Part shown: piece after piece, positions 35,471 to 44,407 of the stretch
Numbering within the stretch: position 1 is the stretch's first letter
How the letters are laid out: each line of letters starts with the position of its first letter
From: Chitinophaga pinensis
GTDB lineage: Bacteria; Bacteroidota; Bacteroidia; Chitinophagales; Chitinophagaceae
NCBI GenBank assembly: GCA_902167325.1
Contig: LR632930.1
Span: 5,766,001 to 5,830,000, forward strand
Length of the DNA stretch: 64,000 bases
Direction of reading: 5' to 3'
The notes under the pieces: model-generated
Database searches by the model: none
What the model saw: only the letters and a program-made list of their open reading frames with translations
Told to the model about the DNA's origin: nothing
Made by a program: the position numbers and the translations under genes

Positions 35471-35507
35471 CCGTAGTATTGTTTCTTATGCTTGTATTCC
35501 TGAATAA

Positions 35508-37082
35508 TTACTGTACGGAAGATTTCTTCCTTTTCTCTGTCGCAGGCTCTGCCACTACCGGCTCGTGCCGCATAAGGTAAGCCTTGATACGCTGCACGTC
35601 CGCATAGCGGGGAGCGTCGTCAATAAATTTAGGGAAAATCGCCCTGATGTCCTGATAGATCTTGGAGGTAAAGGCGCCCAAACGGTCCTGGCAATTCAGG
35701 AAGTCTACCGCCTGAAGCAGCGTCATCACCTGTACAGTCAGCACTTCAAAGGTGTTTTCAATCACTTTGTACGTCAGCTGTGCCGCATTACAGCCCATGC
35801 TTACAATATCCTGGTTATCATTGTTGTTTGGGATACTGTGCAGATACATGGGATAGCTAAGTGTCTGATTTTCAGCAACAGTAGAAGTCGCGGTAAATTG
35901 AACGCCCTGCATACCGAAGTTGAAGCCCAGCTTGCCAAGGTTCATAAACGGCGGGAACTTGTGGTTCAGCTTATCGTTCATGAGATAATTTAACTGGCGC
36001 TCGCTGAGCATCGATAACTTGGTAATCGCGATCTTCAGTTTATCCATTTCCAGAGAAATATAATCACCATGGAAGTTGCCCCCATGGAAAACGTTCTGTT
36101 GACGGTGGTCTACCACCGGGTTGTCACTCACAGAGTTCAGTTCTCCGATAATGATGGTCTCGGCCTGTACGAGGATATCATAAATAGGGCCGAGAATCTG
36201 GGGAACACAACGCAGCGAATAGTATTCCTGCACTTTATCCTTGAATATTTCTTCTTCCAGTTCTTTATAAAAGTGATCGGGCCTGTGGCGGATCATTTTG
36301 CTGCCAGTAAGCATGCCGCGCATCATTTCGGCTACTTTATTCTGCCCGTTATGGCGCTTTACGACATTGAGTTCGTAGCTGAGGTGGTCATCGAACGCTT
36401 CCACCACTTCATTGATCATGGCGCTGAGTGAGCAGCTCCAGAGCAGCAGTTTACGGGCTTCAATAAGGTTCACGAGGGCGATGCCCGTCATCGCCGAGGT
36501 ACCGTTTATAAGTGCAAGACCTTCACGGATGCGCACCGTCAGCGGCTGAAGTCCCAATTGTTCAAATACATCGGATGCCAGCCTGATCTCGTCTTCAAAA
36601 AGTACATTCCCTTCCCCGATGAGTGCATGGGCAAGGTGAGCAAGCTGAACGAGGTCACCACTGGCGCCCACGCCGCCATGCTCATATATGCAGGGGTAAA
36701 CGTTGTTATTGATAAGGTCGCGCAGGAGATACACCAGATCTGTATGCACACCGGAATAACCCTGCATGAAGGAACTCAGCCGGGCTATCATCAATGCTTT
36801 GGTGTGGACAGGTGCCAGGCACTTGCCTGCTCCCGAGCTATGACTGCGAATGAGATTATATTGCAGCTGGAACGTGTCTTTTTCCGGTATCCGGTATTGA
36901 GCCATAGGGCCAAAACCAGTGTTGATACCATAAATGAGCTTTTTCTCGGAAAATATTTTCAGAAACTCGAAGTTGTCATTCACATGCTGTACGGCTGTTT
37001 CTTCGAGCACCAACTCTTCCCCCTCAAACAAGACCCTTTGCACTTCTTCTAAAGAAAGTACCTTACTTCCTAGTACAACCAT
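35508..37082 (-). CDS. Aromatic amino acid ammonia-lyase (tyrosine/histidine ammonia-lyase family)
   Basis: 524 residues. The MIO cofactor forms from Ala140-Ser141-Gly142 in GGVGASGDLVQLAHL. Tyr51 in YGINTGFGPM is the catalytic tyrosine. The selectivity position reads NLIRSHSSG, with Ser-His as in histidine ammonia-lyases rather than the His-Leu of Rhodobacter tyrosine ammonia-lyase, so substrate is assigned by context. In flexirubin clusters this enzyme makes 4-coumarate from tyrosine as the polyene starter. It is the first gene of the cluster. The C-terminal basic tail (TEKRKKSSVQ) is unremarkable. Confidence 0.92.
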   Translation of the reverse strand: MVVLGSKVLSLEEVQRVLFEGEELVLEETAVQHVNDNFEFLKIFSEKKLIYGINTGFGPMAQYRIPEKDTFQLQYNLIRSHSSGAGKCLAPVHTKALMIARLSSFMQGYSGVHTDLVYLLRDLINNNVYPCIYEHGGVGASGDLVQLAHLAHALIGEGNVLFEDEIRLASDVFEQLGLQPLTVRIREGLALINGTSAMTGIALVNLIEARKLLLWSCSLSAMINEVVEAFDDHLSYELNVVKRHNGQNKVAEMMRGMLTGSKMIRHRPDHFYKELEEEIFKDKVQEYYSLRCVPQILGPIYDILVQAETIIIGELNSVSDNPVVDHRQQNVFHGGNFHGDYISLEMDKLKIAITKLSMLSERQLNYLMNDKLNHKFPPFMNLGKLGFNFGMQGVQFTATSTVAENQTLSYPMYLHSIPNNNDNQDIVSMGCNAAQLTYKVIENTFEVLTVQVMTLLQAVDFLNCQDRLGAFTSKIYQDIRAIFPKFIDDAPRYADVQRIKAYLMRHEPVVAEPATEKRKKSSVQ

Positions 37083-37123
37083 TATATATTAGATTAAATT
37101 ATTTGTTTATGTAAAAAAGTGCT

Positions 37124-37131
37124 CAAAATTA
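37124..37131 (-). promoter_or_regulatory. Possible -7 element of the pigment cluster
   Basis: On the minus strand this reads TAATTTTG, matching the Bacteroidota TAnnTTTG consensus, 42 bp before the ammonia-lyase ATG in an AT-rich leader. No good -33 TTTG was found at the usual distance, so this is tentative. The remainder of 37083-37278 contains no gene. Confidence 0.3.
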
Positions 37132-37278
37132 AGATAAAGATGTTTTTTTCCTAATATCCAATCTTTCATTTTTTTACTTTCGGGCAGGGGTTACTATACT
37201 CCTTTGGCATTCAACTAGTTGCAATAATGTTACAAGGATGTAGGTTTCCTGTCGCGATTGGTTCCGGTCTGGCTAATT

Positions 37279-37315
37279 CATCCCGAAATGCCATTTGCCG
37301 GGGCATTTCGGGATG
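37279..37315 (-). terminator. Hairpin downstream of the CorC-like gene
   Basis: A perfect 14-bp stem (CATCCCGAAATGCC, 37279-37292, with 37302-37315) and a 9-nt loop, starting 9 bp beyond the stop at 37324. No clear T-run follows, so it may end transcription weakly or stabilise the mRNA 3' end. Confidence 0.6.
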
Positions 37316-37323
37316 TAAAGTTA

Positions 37324-38610
37324 TTACTCTTCTTCAATATTCGCAGGGGGAGTCACCAATATTTTGTCAATACGGTGGGCATCCATGTCGATGATTTCGA
37401 AGGTAAATTTGCGCCATTCCAGCTTTTCGCCGGTTTGGGGGATATGTTCGAGGTGGTGGAGAATAAAGCCGGCAAGGGTATCGAACTCCTGTTCGAACTC
37501 GGCCATCTGGTCTTCCATATCGAATTCTGAGAGAAAATCGTAGAATGGTATCTGAGCGTCAACGAGATAGCTCCCGTCTTCCCTTAAAATCATATTATAA
37601 TCGTCCTGCCCGGTCTCCGGCATATCGCCTACGATGGCTTCCAGGATATCGTTCAGGGTAATCATACCAAGGAAGGTACCGTATTCATCCACGATAAATG
37701 CGGCGTGAATCTGGGTTTCCTTGAACTTTTCCAGTACCTGGTAGGCAGTATTGTTCTCGGGGATGAAGAGGGGCTTCCTCATGATTTCTTTCAGCACAAC
37801 CACGTTACCGGCGGCATATAAATCCTTGATGGTGAGGATGCCACGGATATGATCGATCTGTCCTTCGCACACGGGATATACGGAGTGCGGAGCCTGTTTG
37901 ATCTTCCGTTTATAGCTTTCCACATCCTCATTTACATCCAGCCACACAATGTCGGTACGGTGGGTCATGAGGGAAGTGATGTTACGATCACCGAGGTGGA
38001 ACACCCTTTCGATGATTTCCTGTTCGGTTTCCTCAATGGCACCTGAAGAAGTGCCTTCGCTGATGATGGCTTTAATTTCTTCTTCCGTTACGTTATTGTC
38101 GGATGAGCGCTTCAGTCCGATCACCTTTACAAGGAAGGTGGTGGACCTGCTCAGCAGCCATACAAATGGAAAGGTGAGGCGGGAGATGAAGTACATGGGC
38201 CTGGCCACGATCTTCGCAATTGCTTCGGGATTAGCGAGTCCGATCCTTTTCGGGAGCAGCTCACCCAGTACGAGGGTGAAATAGGTTACACCAATTACGA
38301 TGAGAGCGGTGGCAATACCATTGCTATATGGTGCCAGCGTGGGCATCTGCATCACGAAACCTTTCACGTCTTCCTTCAGCTGCTCACCGGAGTATAAACC
38401 GGTTAAGATACCAATCAGCGTAATGCCGATCTGTACGGTAGACAAAAATGTGTCCGGATTGTTGGACAGCTTCAGGGCTGCCCTGGCTTTGTCGTCCCCC
38501 TGCTTGGCTGCGTTTTCTAAACGCACTTTCCTTGCGGATACCAAGGCTATCTCCGCCATAGAGAAGATACCGTTGAGCAAAATGAGGACGAGGATAATGA
38601 CGACTTCCAT
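37324..38610 (-). CDS. HlyC/CorC-family membrane protein with CBS domains (CNNM type)
   Basis: 428 residues. An N-terminal CNNM/DUF21 domain with about four helices (LLNGIFSMAEIALVSARKVR) spans residues 1-195. A CBS pair follows at about 205-330 (MTHRTDIVWLDVNEDVE, then VDEYGTFLGMITLNDILEAIVG). A C-terminal CorC_HlyC domain completes it. Family members are implicated in magnesium or cobalt efflux. It is encoded upstream of a 14-bp hairpin and 26 bp after the ZIP transporter gene. Confidence 0.92.
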   Translation of the reverse strand: MEVVIILVLILLNGIFSMAEIALVSARKVRLENAAKQGDDKARAALKLSNNPDTFLSTVQIGITLIGILTGLYSGEQLKEDVKGFVMQMPTLAPYSNGIATALIVIGVTYFTLVLGELLPKRIGLANPEAIAKIVARPMYFISRLTFPFVWLLSRSTTFLVKVIGLKRSSDNNVTEEEIKAIISEGTSSGAIEETEQEIIERVFHLGDRNITSLMTHRTDIVWLDVNEDVESYKRKIKQAPHSVYPVCEGQIDHIRGILTIKDLYAAGNVVVLKEIMRKPLFIPENNTAYQVLEKFKETQIHAAFIVDEYGTFLGMITLNDILEAIVGDMPETGQDDYNMILREDGSYLVDAQIPFYDFLSEFDMEDQMAEFEQEFDTLAGFILHHLEHIPQTGEKLEWRKFTFEIIDMDAHRIDKILVTPPANIEEE

Positions 38611-38636
38611 AATTTATAAAGCCTAAAAATAATTAA

Positions 38637-39371
38637 TTATTCAAATATCAGTGTAACAAATGCCAAACCAAGCCCAATTGCGATGGCCAGCACTTTTTTC
38701 CCGCTCAGTTCATGGTGTTTGGTTCCGCTTTCGTAGAAGATGGTGGTGGAAATATGCAGGAACGCGCCAATAACCAGCGCCACGATGTAAATGAGAGAGT
38801 GGGTAATTGTTTCAGACTCAGCGCCCAGCCAGCTGGCAAGTATGGCAGAAAGGGGCGTTACGAGCGAGAATATGATAAGAATCCGCCAAAGCTTTGCCCG
38901 CGACTGACCGGCATGCATCATTACCGTGATAAGCGTAAGGGATTCAGGCACTTTATGCGCCATTACACCAAGCATCAGAGACGGAAGAGCCGATTTGTCT
39001 TCAAAATGGAACCCTAGGGGGATACCTTCCATAAAAGCATGTATCGACAAGCCTACCAGCAGCGGTGTTACCGCAATATGGTGATGCCCATGCTCCTGTG
39101 GCAGATGGGTATGCCCGTGCTCCATGCCATGGCTAAGCTGCTGGAGGAACACCTGGAGGAAAAAGCCGAGCACGATGTATATTCCGGCAGAATGCCCCAG
39201 CTCGTGGTACACTTCCGGCAGCAGGTGCATGATCGTAACGCCAAACAGGAACGCCCCGGTAAATGCCAGCAGATAGATAGGCAATCCGGGATTGATCCGT
39301 TTAAAGATCACAGGGATCATACCGCCTGCTATCGTGGCGGCCAGGATGAGTATGAGATAAGCTATGTTCAT
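38637..39371 (-). CDS. ZIP-family divalent metal transporter
   Basis: 244 residues with about eight helices. Metal-site residues are evident in HLLPEVYHELGHSAG, IHAFMEGIPLGFHFE and MAHKVPESLTLITVM. A His-rich loop (HGMEHGHTHLPQEHGHHH) between helices is typical of ZIP proteins. It probably imports zinc or another divalent ion. It overlaps the PAP2 gene by four bases (ATGA) and precedes a CorC-like gene, hinting at a metal-homeostasis pair. Confidence 0.92.
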   Translation of the reverse strand: MNIAYLILILAATIAGGMIPVIFKRINPGLPIYLLAFTGAFLFGVTIMHLLPEVYHELGHSAGIYIVLGFFLQVFLQQLSHGMEHGHTHLPQEHGHHHIAVTPLLVGLSIHAFMEGIPLGFHFEDKSALPSLMLGVMAHKVPESLTLITVMMHAGQSRAKLWRILIIFSLVTPLSAILASWLGAESETITHSLIYIVALVIGAFLHISTTIFYESGTKHHELSGKKVLAIAIGLGLAFVTLIFE

Positions 39372-39949
39372 GTTGTTTTTTCAGGTAATGGCTCCAGTCC
39401 CACCCTTCTGAGGAAGAACCCTCCGCTGAGAGAGCCGGCCAGCATACCAAGCAGTGCTCCGCCCAGTATATCGGTCGGGTAATGAACGCCCACATATACC
39501 TGCGCATAGCAGATAACGGCAGCCCAAACGAACAAGAGCCAGGCCCAACGGCGGATGTAAGGCCGCAGGGTTATAAATGAAAACGTGGCCAGGCCGAAAT
39601 GGTTGGCCGCGTGAGAAGACGTAAAGCTTCCGCTCTGCGGATAATACCCCACCATCACCCGTACGTAGGGGGCAATATGCGGATCGTTCCCGGGCCTCAG
39701 CCTGCCCACAGCAGATTTAAGGAAACCGCTGGCCTGATCACAAAGGGCAAAGGTTACGATGAAGAACACGATCCACCAGAATCCGCGCCATCCCCAGTTA
39801 TAGGTTACAAAAACCATCAGGAAAAGGTACAGGGGTGCCCAAAGGTAAGGTTCCCGCATCCAGGGCAGCCAGCTGTCCAGGAAAGGGTTCGCCCATTTAC
39901 TGTTGATTGTGAAAAACAGGGTTAAATCCCAGGTGAGCAGTGTTCCCAT
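39368..39949 (-). CDS. PAP2-family membrane phosphatase
   Basis: 193 residues, about five or six helices. The three phosphatase motifs are visible: KSAVGRLRPGND, GSFTSSHAANHFG and VGVHYPTDILGGA, with the histidines of motifs two and three intact. Such enzymes dephosphorylate lipid pyrophosphates such as undecaprenyl pyrophosphate, or phosphatidic acid. It starts in the TGATG overlap with the methyltransferase stop and belongs to an envelope-related run of genes. Confidence 0.9.
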   Translation of the reverse strand: MGTLLTWDLTLFFTINSKWANPFLDSWLPWMREPYLWAPLYLFLMVFVTYNWGWRGFWWIVFFIVTFALCDQASGFLKSAVGRLRPGNDPHIAPYVRVMVGYYPQSGSFTSSHAANHFGLATFSFITLRPYIRRWAWLLFVWAAVICYAQVYVGVHYPTDILGGALLGMLAGSLSGGFFLRRVGLEPLPEKTT

Positions 39950-40698
39950 CAGGATAGTGGTTTTTGGGCGACAAGGACCATTCTCGGAGAATGCACCTCA
40001 TCGAAAGTATTGAAATGATAATCCCCGAACACATCGGTGATCTCCAGTTTCTGCAATGCAAACATTTCCCTGAAATCAGCGAGCGTAAATGCGGAAACAC
40101 GTTCGGAAAAAGTAGTTCTGAACAGTTTCTTACGATCGAGGATACGGATCTCCTTCAGGAACTTCCCTCCTGCAACTTCCCGGTGAATGTCGAACACCAC
40201 ATCCTCCTTCTCCTTTATTTCATTGGGTACCAGGTGCGCTTCCACAAACGGGCTGTTCAGATAATCCAACACCAGTCTGCCCCCCGGCTTCAGGCTGTTA
40301 GCCAGTGTGCGCAGGGCATTATCATTCTCATGCCGGGTTTCGAAATAACCGAAACTGGTGAAGAAATTGAAAACGATGTCGAAGTAATTGATGCGAAAGG
40401 GCAATCGCATATCGTGCTGGAAAAAGCTCAGATGCTCATTCTCCAGCTTCCGCGCTGCGGCAATACTCTCCTCGGAAAGGTCTATCCCGGTAACGTTAAA
40501 CCCCTTGTCGGCCAGGTACTTCGCATGCCTGCCGCGGCCACAGGCCACGTCCAGCATCAGTGCGCCGGGTTCCGGCCGCAGGTACCCTACCAGCTTGTCT
40601 ATAAAAGCAGATGCTTCCCGCTCGTCCCGGTTGTTGTACAACAGGTGATAATACGGTGAATTAAACCAGTCTTTAAACCATTGTTTCGGCACTTCCAT
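39949..40698 (-). CDS. Class I SAM-dependent methyltransferase
   Basis: 249 residues. LMLDVACGRGRHAKYLADKG is motif I, and VTGIDLSEESI and FFQHDMRLPFRINYFD follow in order. The family is broad, covering small molecules or lipids. I cannot name a substrate. It is tightly linked to the PAP2 gene (one-base overlap) and lies 14 bp from the LTA-synthase-like gene, so it may modify an envelope component. Confidence 0.85.
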   Translation of the reverse strand: MEVPKQWFKDWFNSPYYHLLYNNRDEREASAFIDKLVGYLRPEPGALMLDVACGRGRHAKYLADKGFNVTGIDLSEESIAAARKLENEHLSFFQHDMRLPFRINYFDIVFNFFTSFGYFETRHENDNALRTLANSLKPGGRLVLDYLNSPFVEAHLVPNEIKEKEDVVFDIHREVAGGKFLKEIRILDRKKLFRTTFSERVSAFTLADFREMFALQKLEITDVFGDYHFNTFDEVHSPRMVLVAQKPLS

Positions 40699-40712
40699 TC
40701 GCTACAGGCGTA

Positions 40713-42479
40713 TTATTTCGGTTTTTTATTGTTAAACATCAAATATCGGGAGCTTTCGTAAAATCCACGGGTTAATTTATCCAGTTTCTCCGCAATTTCC
40801 GGCTGCTGCGTACTAATATCGGCCACGGGGTTCACTTCCAGGTCGTACAGGCGCATTTTCCCGCTTTCTACCCCAATTTCACAAAAGTATTTGCGTCCCA
40901 TCAGCCCATAATAGTTCTCCCCACGGTTATAAGTCACAAAAGCATAACGCTCCCCGGCATAGGTAGTATCCAGCATATCCACGCCCATGGTATAGTTAGT
41001 GTAGTTTACACCGGCCATTTTGGCGACGGTAGGGTAAACATCCAGCAGGCTCGTCATATGGCTTACACGCCGGGGCGCCACCAGCCCGGGCGCCCAGATG
41101 ATGCAGGGTACATGATCCACGAACGTTCCCATCTCATATTCCGGCAGGGGCATGTGCCTGAATGGATGCAAACGGGCCGAATGGTCACCGAAGAACACGA
41201 AAATTGTGTTCTCGAGATATCCCGATTTTTTCGCCAGCTCCATCAGGTAACCCACATTGTAATCGAGGTAGCGCATGGCATTCAGTTGGTCTACCGACAG
41301 CCAGCCGGCAGCCTTGAAAGCTGCTTTATCTACTTCTTTCTCCGTTATTTTCTTAAAATCTCCTTTCCCGGATGTAGTGGTGTAAGGTTCATGATTGTCT
41401 GCCGTTTGCAGGAAAGCCACAAAGGGCTTGCCTTCCTGATGGGCTTTCCGGAAAATCTCATCAGACTCGCTGATGAGATCAAAATCAGAAACGCCCCATA
41501 CATCGGCCTTGGGTGCCTTGAAATAGCCTTCCTCGAAGATCTGGATACCTTCCACGTTATTGGTAAAAACGGCGCGGATGTTAGCCCAGTTGGTGTTACC
41601 ACCAAGGAGGTAAAATTTCTCATAACCTGCAAACTGGTCCATGATCACACGCTGATCCACGATGCCGGGATGGCGTGAAGCGGTTTTAAACTTACATATA
41701 TCAGGTAATCCCGTGGTGACGCCGAACACGGTTCGGGCGGTACTCATGGCGGGAACATAAAAGTTGTCGAAAAAGAGGCCTTCATCTGCCAGCTTTTGCA
41801 GATTTGGGGTGGCTTTAACCGGGTTATTGAACATCGAGGTCATGGCCGCTCCGCCCGATTCGAGCATTACGATAATGACATTGGGCCGTTTTGCCACGCT
41901 ATCGCCTTTAATGGTACGGGTGTAGCTGAGGTTGACGGAATCAGGCAGGTCTACTCCGAGATAACCAGCGATGGGTGTATAATATTTCCGGGTGAGGCTG
42001 GCATCAAACGTATCGTCTTTCACCGAAAAGTTAGCGAAGAAATAGGTTACGGGGTTGAGACTGAGCGAAGTGATACCATTATCGCGCGTAAACATGGCCT
42101 GGCTCCAGCGCAGGGGAAAGTAAGCTATGTTGCCATAAATACCGGCTCCGAAAGCGATAACGAGGAAAACAACCCACGCGGCAAAAGCTTTAGGCCGCAC
42201 CGGTACTCCCTCCTGCTGGGCGAAGTGGCGGAAAATAGCCCGGTAGCACCAGATGACGAAAGCGAGGAACAGCAGTATACCGATGGCGCTTTTGATAACA
42301 GGGTAACTCTCCCACAGCATCAGGGCATTGGTGCCGCGTTCGCCATCAGCGAGAAAACGGGTCACAGACGGCTCTATACGGATACCGAGGTAGCTGTAAT
42401 GCCCCAGATCGGTCACGTAAAAGAAAGTCAGGAATACATATAACAAAAGAAATAGGCGAAGTGGAGTCTGCGAAGCCAT
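40713..42479 (-). CDS. LTA synthase-family sulfatase-fold enzyme (main part; N-terminus in another frame)
   Basis: 588 residues in this frame. Three transmembrane helices (to about 110) are followed by an alkaline-phosphatase-superfamily domain: NVIIVMLESGGAAMTSMF carries the metal-binding Glu, VPAMSTARTVFGVTTG the expected Thr nucleophile region, and FFGDHSARL the later metal ligands. LTA-synthase-like enzymes transfer phosphoglycerol or phosphoethanolamine groups outside the membrane. The usual five-helix N-terminus is incomplete here; two further helices lie in the overlapping frame at 42428-42733, so a frameshift seems to split the gene. Confidence 0.88.
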   Translation of the reverse strand: MASQTPLRLFLLLYVFLTFFYVTDLGHYSYLGIRIEPSVTRFLADGERGTNALMLWESYPVIKSAIGILLFLAFVIWCYRAIFRHFAQQEGVPVRPKAFAAWVVFLVIAFGAGIYGNIAYFPLRWSQAMFTRDNGITSLSLNPVTYFFANFSVKDDTFDASLTRKYYTPIAGYLGVDLPDSVNLSYTRTIKGDSVAKRPNVIIVMLESGGAAMTSMFNNPVKATPNLQKLADEGLFFDNFYVPAMSTARTVFGVTTGLPDICKFKTASRHPGIVDQRVIMDQFAGYEKFYLLGGNTNWANIRAVFTNNVEGIQIFEEGYFKAPKADVWGVSDFDLISESDEIFRKAHQEGKPFVAFLQTADNHEPYTTTSGKGDFKKITEKEVDKAAFKAAGWLSVDQLNAMRYLDYNVGYLMELAKKSGYLENTIFVFFGDHSARLHPFRHMPLPEYEMGTFVDHVPCIIWAPGLVAPRRVSHMTSLLDVYPTVAKMAGVNYTNYTMGVDMLDTTYAGERYAFVTYNRGENYYGLMGRKYFCEIGVESGKMRLYDLEVNPVADISTQQPEIAEKLDKLTRGFYESSRYLMFNNKKPK

Positions 42480-42733
42480 CCCGGACCGAATAAACGGTCG
42501 CGCGCAAGCAATGCGGCCAGAGCAATGGGAGCCATACAGATGAGGGCCAGCCGCATGTCGAATTTAAGACCAAGGTGCCAGGCACGGGCAATAACCCCGC
42601 TTTCACGGATGGTGGTGGTGAAAAAGAAAAAGTAAAAGATCAGGCGCCACGCCACGAGGAAACCGAACAGGTACAGTGTTTGGGTAAAAATATACCGGAT
42701 GTATCTGGGTATCCGCGACCAAAGCTGCATCAT
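42428..42733 (-). pseudogene. N-terminal fragment of the LTA-synthase-like gene, frame-shifted
   Basis: 101 residues with two hydrophobic helices (QTLYLFGFLVAWRLIFYFFF and MRLALICMAPIALAALLA), then GPGWLRRLHFAYFF. The downstream frame continues naturally with LLYVFLTFFYVTDLGHYSYLG. One extra T in the T4 run (A4 at 42445-42448 on the plus strand) would join both into about 670 residues with five helices, the family's normal layout. It is either a sequencing error or a real disruption. Confidence 0.8.
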
Positions 42734-42902
42734 CTTAGTATCTTATTTTTCGCTAAAGTTATATTCCCGTAAAATTTTATACGTAGCGGCAAATATACAC
42801 TAAATGCGCCAACATCCCGGGAGGCTTTCGGGACCTGACAAATTAGCGGAGCCGATAAGTACGGAATCGATTATATTTGCCATCCTAAAAAAATCCAATA
42901 AA

Positions 42903-44285
42903 GTGGCACTGATTAAATCAATTTCGGGAATTCGCGGCACCATTGGCGGCAAGCCCGGCGAAGGACTTTCCCCTCTCGACGTGGTGAAGTTCACCGCGGC
43001 TTACGGCACATGGCTGCTGAAGCAGAACGCGGAGAACAGGAAAGTGGTGATCGGAAGAGACGGCCGGATTTCCGGGGAAATGGTAAAGCAACTGGTTGTT
43101 TCCACCCTCAACGGCCTCGGCATTGACGTAGTGGACCTGGATCTCAGCACCACCCCCACCGTAGAAATCGCCGTTCCCCTCGAACAGGCAGCAGGCGGCA
43201 TTATTCTTACCGCCAGCCACAACCCCCGTGAATGGAATGCGCTGAAGCTTCTCAACAGTAAAGGCGAGTTTATTTCCGGTGCCGACGGTGCCGAATTACT
43301 CGACATCGCTGCACGGGAAGATTTCACCTTTGCAGACGTAAATAAGCTCGGATCGTACCGGAAAGACGATTCTTACCTCCAGAAACACATCGACCTGGTG
43401 GTGAATTACCCCCTTGTAGACCGGGAAGCCATTGCTGCAGCTAACTTTAAAGTAGTGGTGGATGCCGTAAACTCCACCGGCGCCATCTTTGTACCCGCCC
43501 TCCTGAAGGCGCTCGGTGTCAATGAGGTGACCGTACTCTTCGATGACGTTTCCGGTAAATTCGCCCATAACCCCGAACCCCTGCCTGAAAACCTCACTGC
43601 GCTGAGCAATGAAGTAGATAAAAGCAAGGCTGACTTCGGTATCGCTGTAGACCCTGATGTTGACCGCCTTTGCTTTGTATGTGAAGATGGCAGCATGTTT
43701 GGCGAAGAATATACCCTTGTGGCTGTTTCCGACTACGTACTGAAACACCGTAAAGGCAACACCGTATCCAACATGAGCTCCACGCAGGCGCTGAAGGATA
43801 TCACCCTCAAAAACGGCGGGGAATACCATCCTTCTGCTGTAGGTGAAGTGAACGTGGTGAACAAAATGAAGGCAGTTAATGCCGTAATTGGCGGAGAAGG
43901 CAACGGCGGTATCATCGTTCCGGACCTGCACTATGGCCGCGACGCCCTCATCGGCATCGGCCTGTTCCTCAGCCACCTCGCACAGAGCAAAAAGACCATG
44001 AAAGCACTCCGGAACTCCTATCCGGACTATTTCATCAGCAAAAATAAGATCGAGCTGGATAAAGATATCGACGTGAAAGAGATCTTCGAAAAGATCAAGG
44101 GTAAGTACAAAAACCAACCTCAGAATACAGAAGACGGGCTGAAAATCGAGTTCGATAAGGACTGGGTACACCTGCGCACGTCCAACACTGAGCCTATTAT
44201 CCGCATCTATGCGGAAAGCCAGAATGAGACCACGGCCGACAATATTGCCCGTAAAATCATGCAGGATATTAAGGAATTCATATAA
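42903..44285 (+). CDS. glmM: Phosphoglucosamine mutase
   Basis: 460 residues from a GTG at 42903 (ALIKSISGIRGTIGG follows). This start gives the usual family length; an upstream ATG at 42804 would add 33 residues unlike the family. The phosphoserine loop is TASHNPREWNAL, the metal loop DPDVDRL, and the sugar-binding GGEGNGG is present. The C-terminal RTSNTEPIIRIYAE binds phosphate. It converts glucosamine-6-phosphate to glucosamine-1-phosphate for UDP-GlcNAc and cell-wall synthesis. A phosphomannomutase role cannot be fully excluded. Confidence 0.9.
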   Translation: MALIKSISGIRGTIGGKPGEGLSPLDVVKFTAAYGTWLLKQNAENRKVVIGRDGRISGEMVKQLVVSTLNGLGIDVVDLDLSTTPTVEIAVPLEQAAGGIILTASHNPREWNALKLLNSKGEFISGADGAELLDIAAREDFTFADVNKLGSYRKDDSYLQKHIDLVVNYPLVDREAIAAANFKVVVDAVNSTGAIFVPALLKALGVNEVTVLFDDVSGKFAHNPEPLPENLTALSNEVDKSKADFGIAVDPDVDRLCFVCEDGSMFGEEYTLVAVSDYVLKHRKGNTVSNMSSTQALKDITLKNGGEYHPSAVGEVNVVNKMKAVNAVIGGEGNGGIIVPDLHYGRDALIGIGLFLSHLAQSKKTMKALRNSYPDYFISKNKIELDKDIDVKEIFEKIKGKYKNQPQNTEDGLKIEFDKDWVHLRTSNTEPIIRIYAESQNETTADNIARKIMQDIKEFI

Positions 44286-44310
44286 TTCCTATAGACTTAC
44301 ATATGGATGG

Positions 44311-44343
44311 ACGGATGGCGGAATTAACTGCCATCCGTTTTTC
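44311..44343 (+). terminator. Terminator after the mutase gene
   Basis: Stem ACGGATGGC/GCCATCCGT with a 10-nt loop followed by TTTTTC, 26 bp after the stop at 44285. Confidence 0.75.
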
Positions 44344-44407
44344 TTTGTCCCTAATTCCTTAATTTTGTGGCACTTTTTTAATCAAAAACCACCAAACCCG
44401 CACGACC

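Noticed and set aside
42428..42480. Programmed ribosomal frameshift in the LTA-synthase-like gene
   Set aside because: No X-XXY-YYZ heptamer fits the reading frame; a homopolymer indel is simpler.
43296..44171. 291-codon minus-strand frame over the mutase gene
   Set aside because: Antisense shadow of glmM; no signal peptide or motif.
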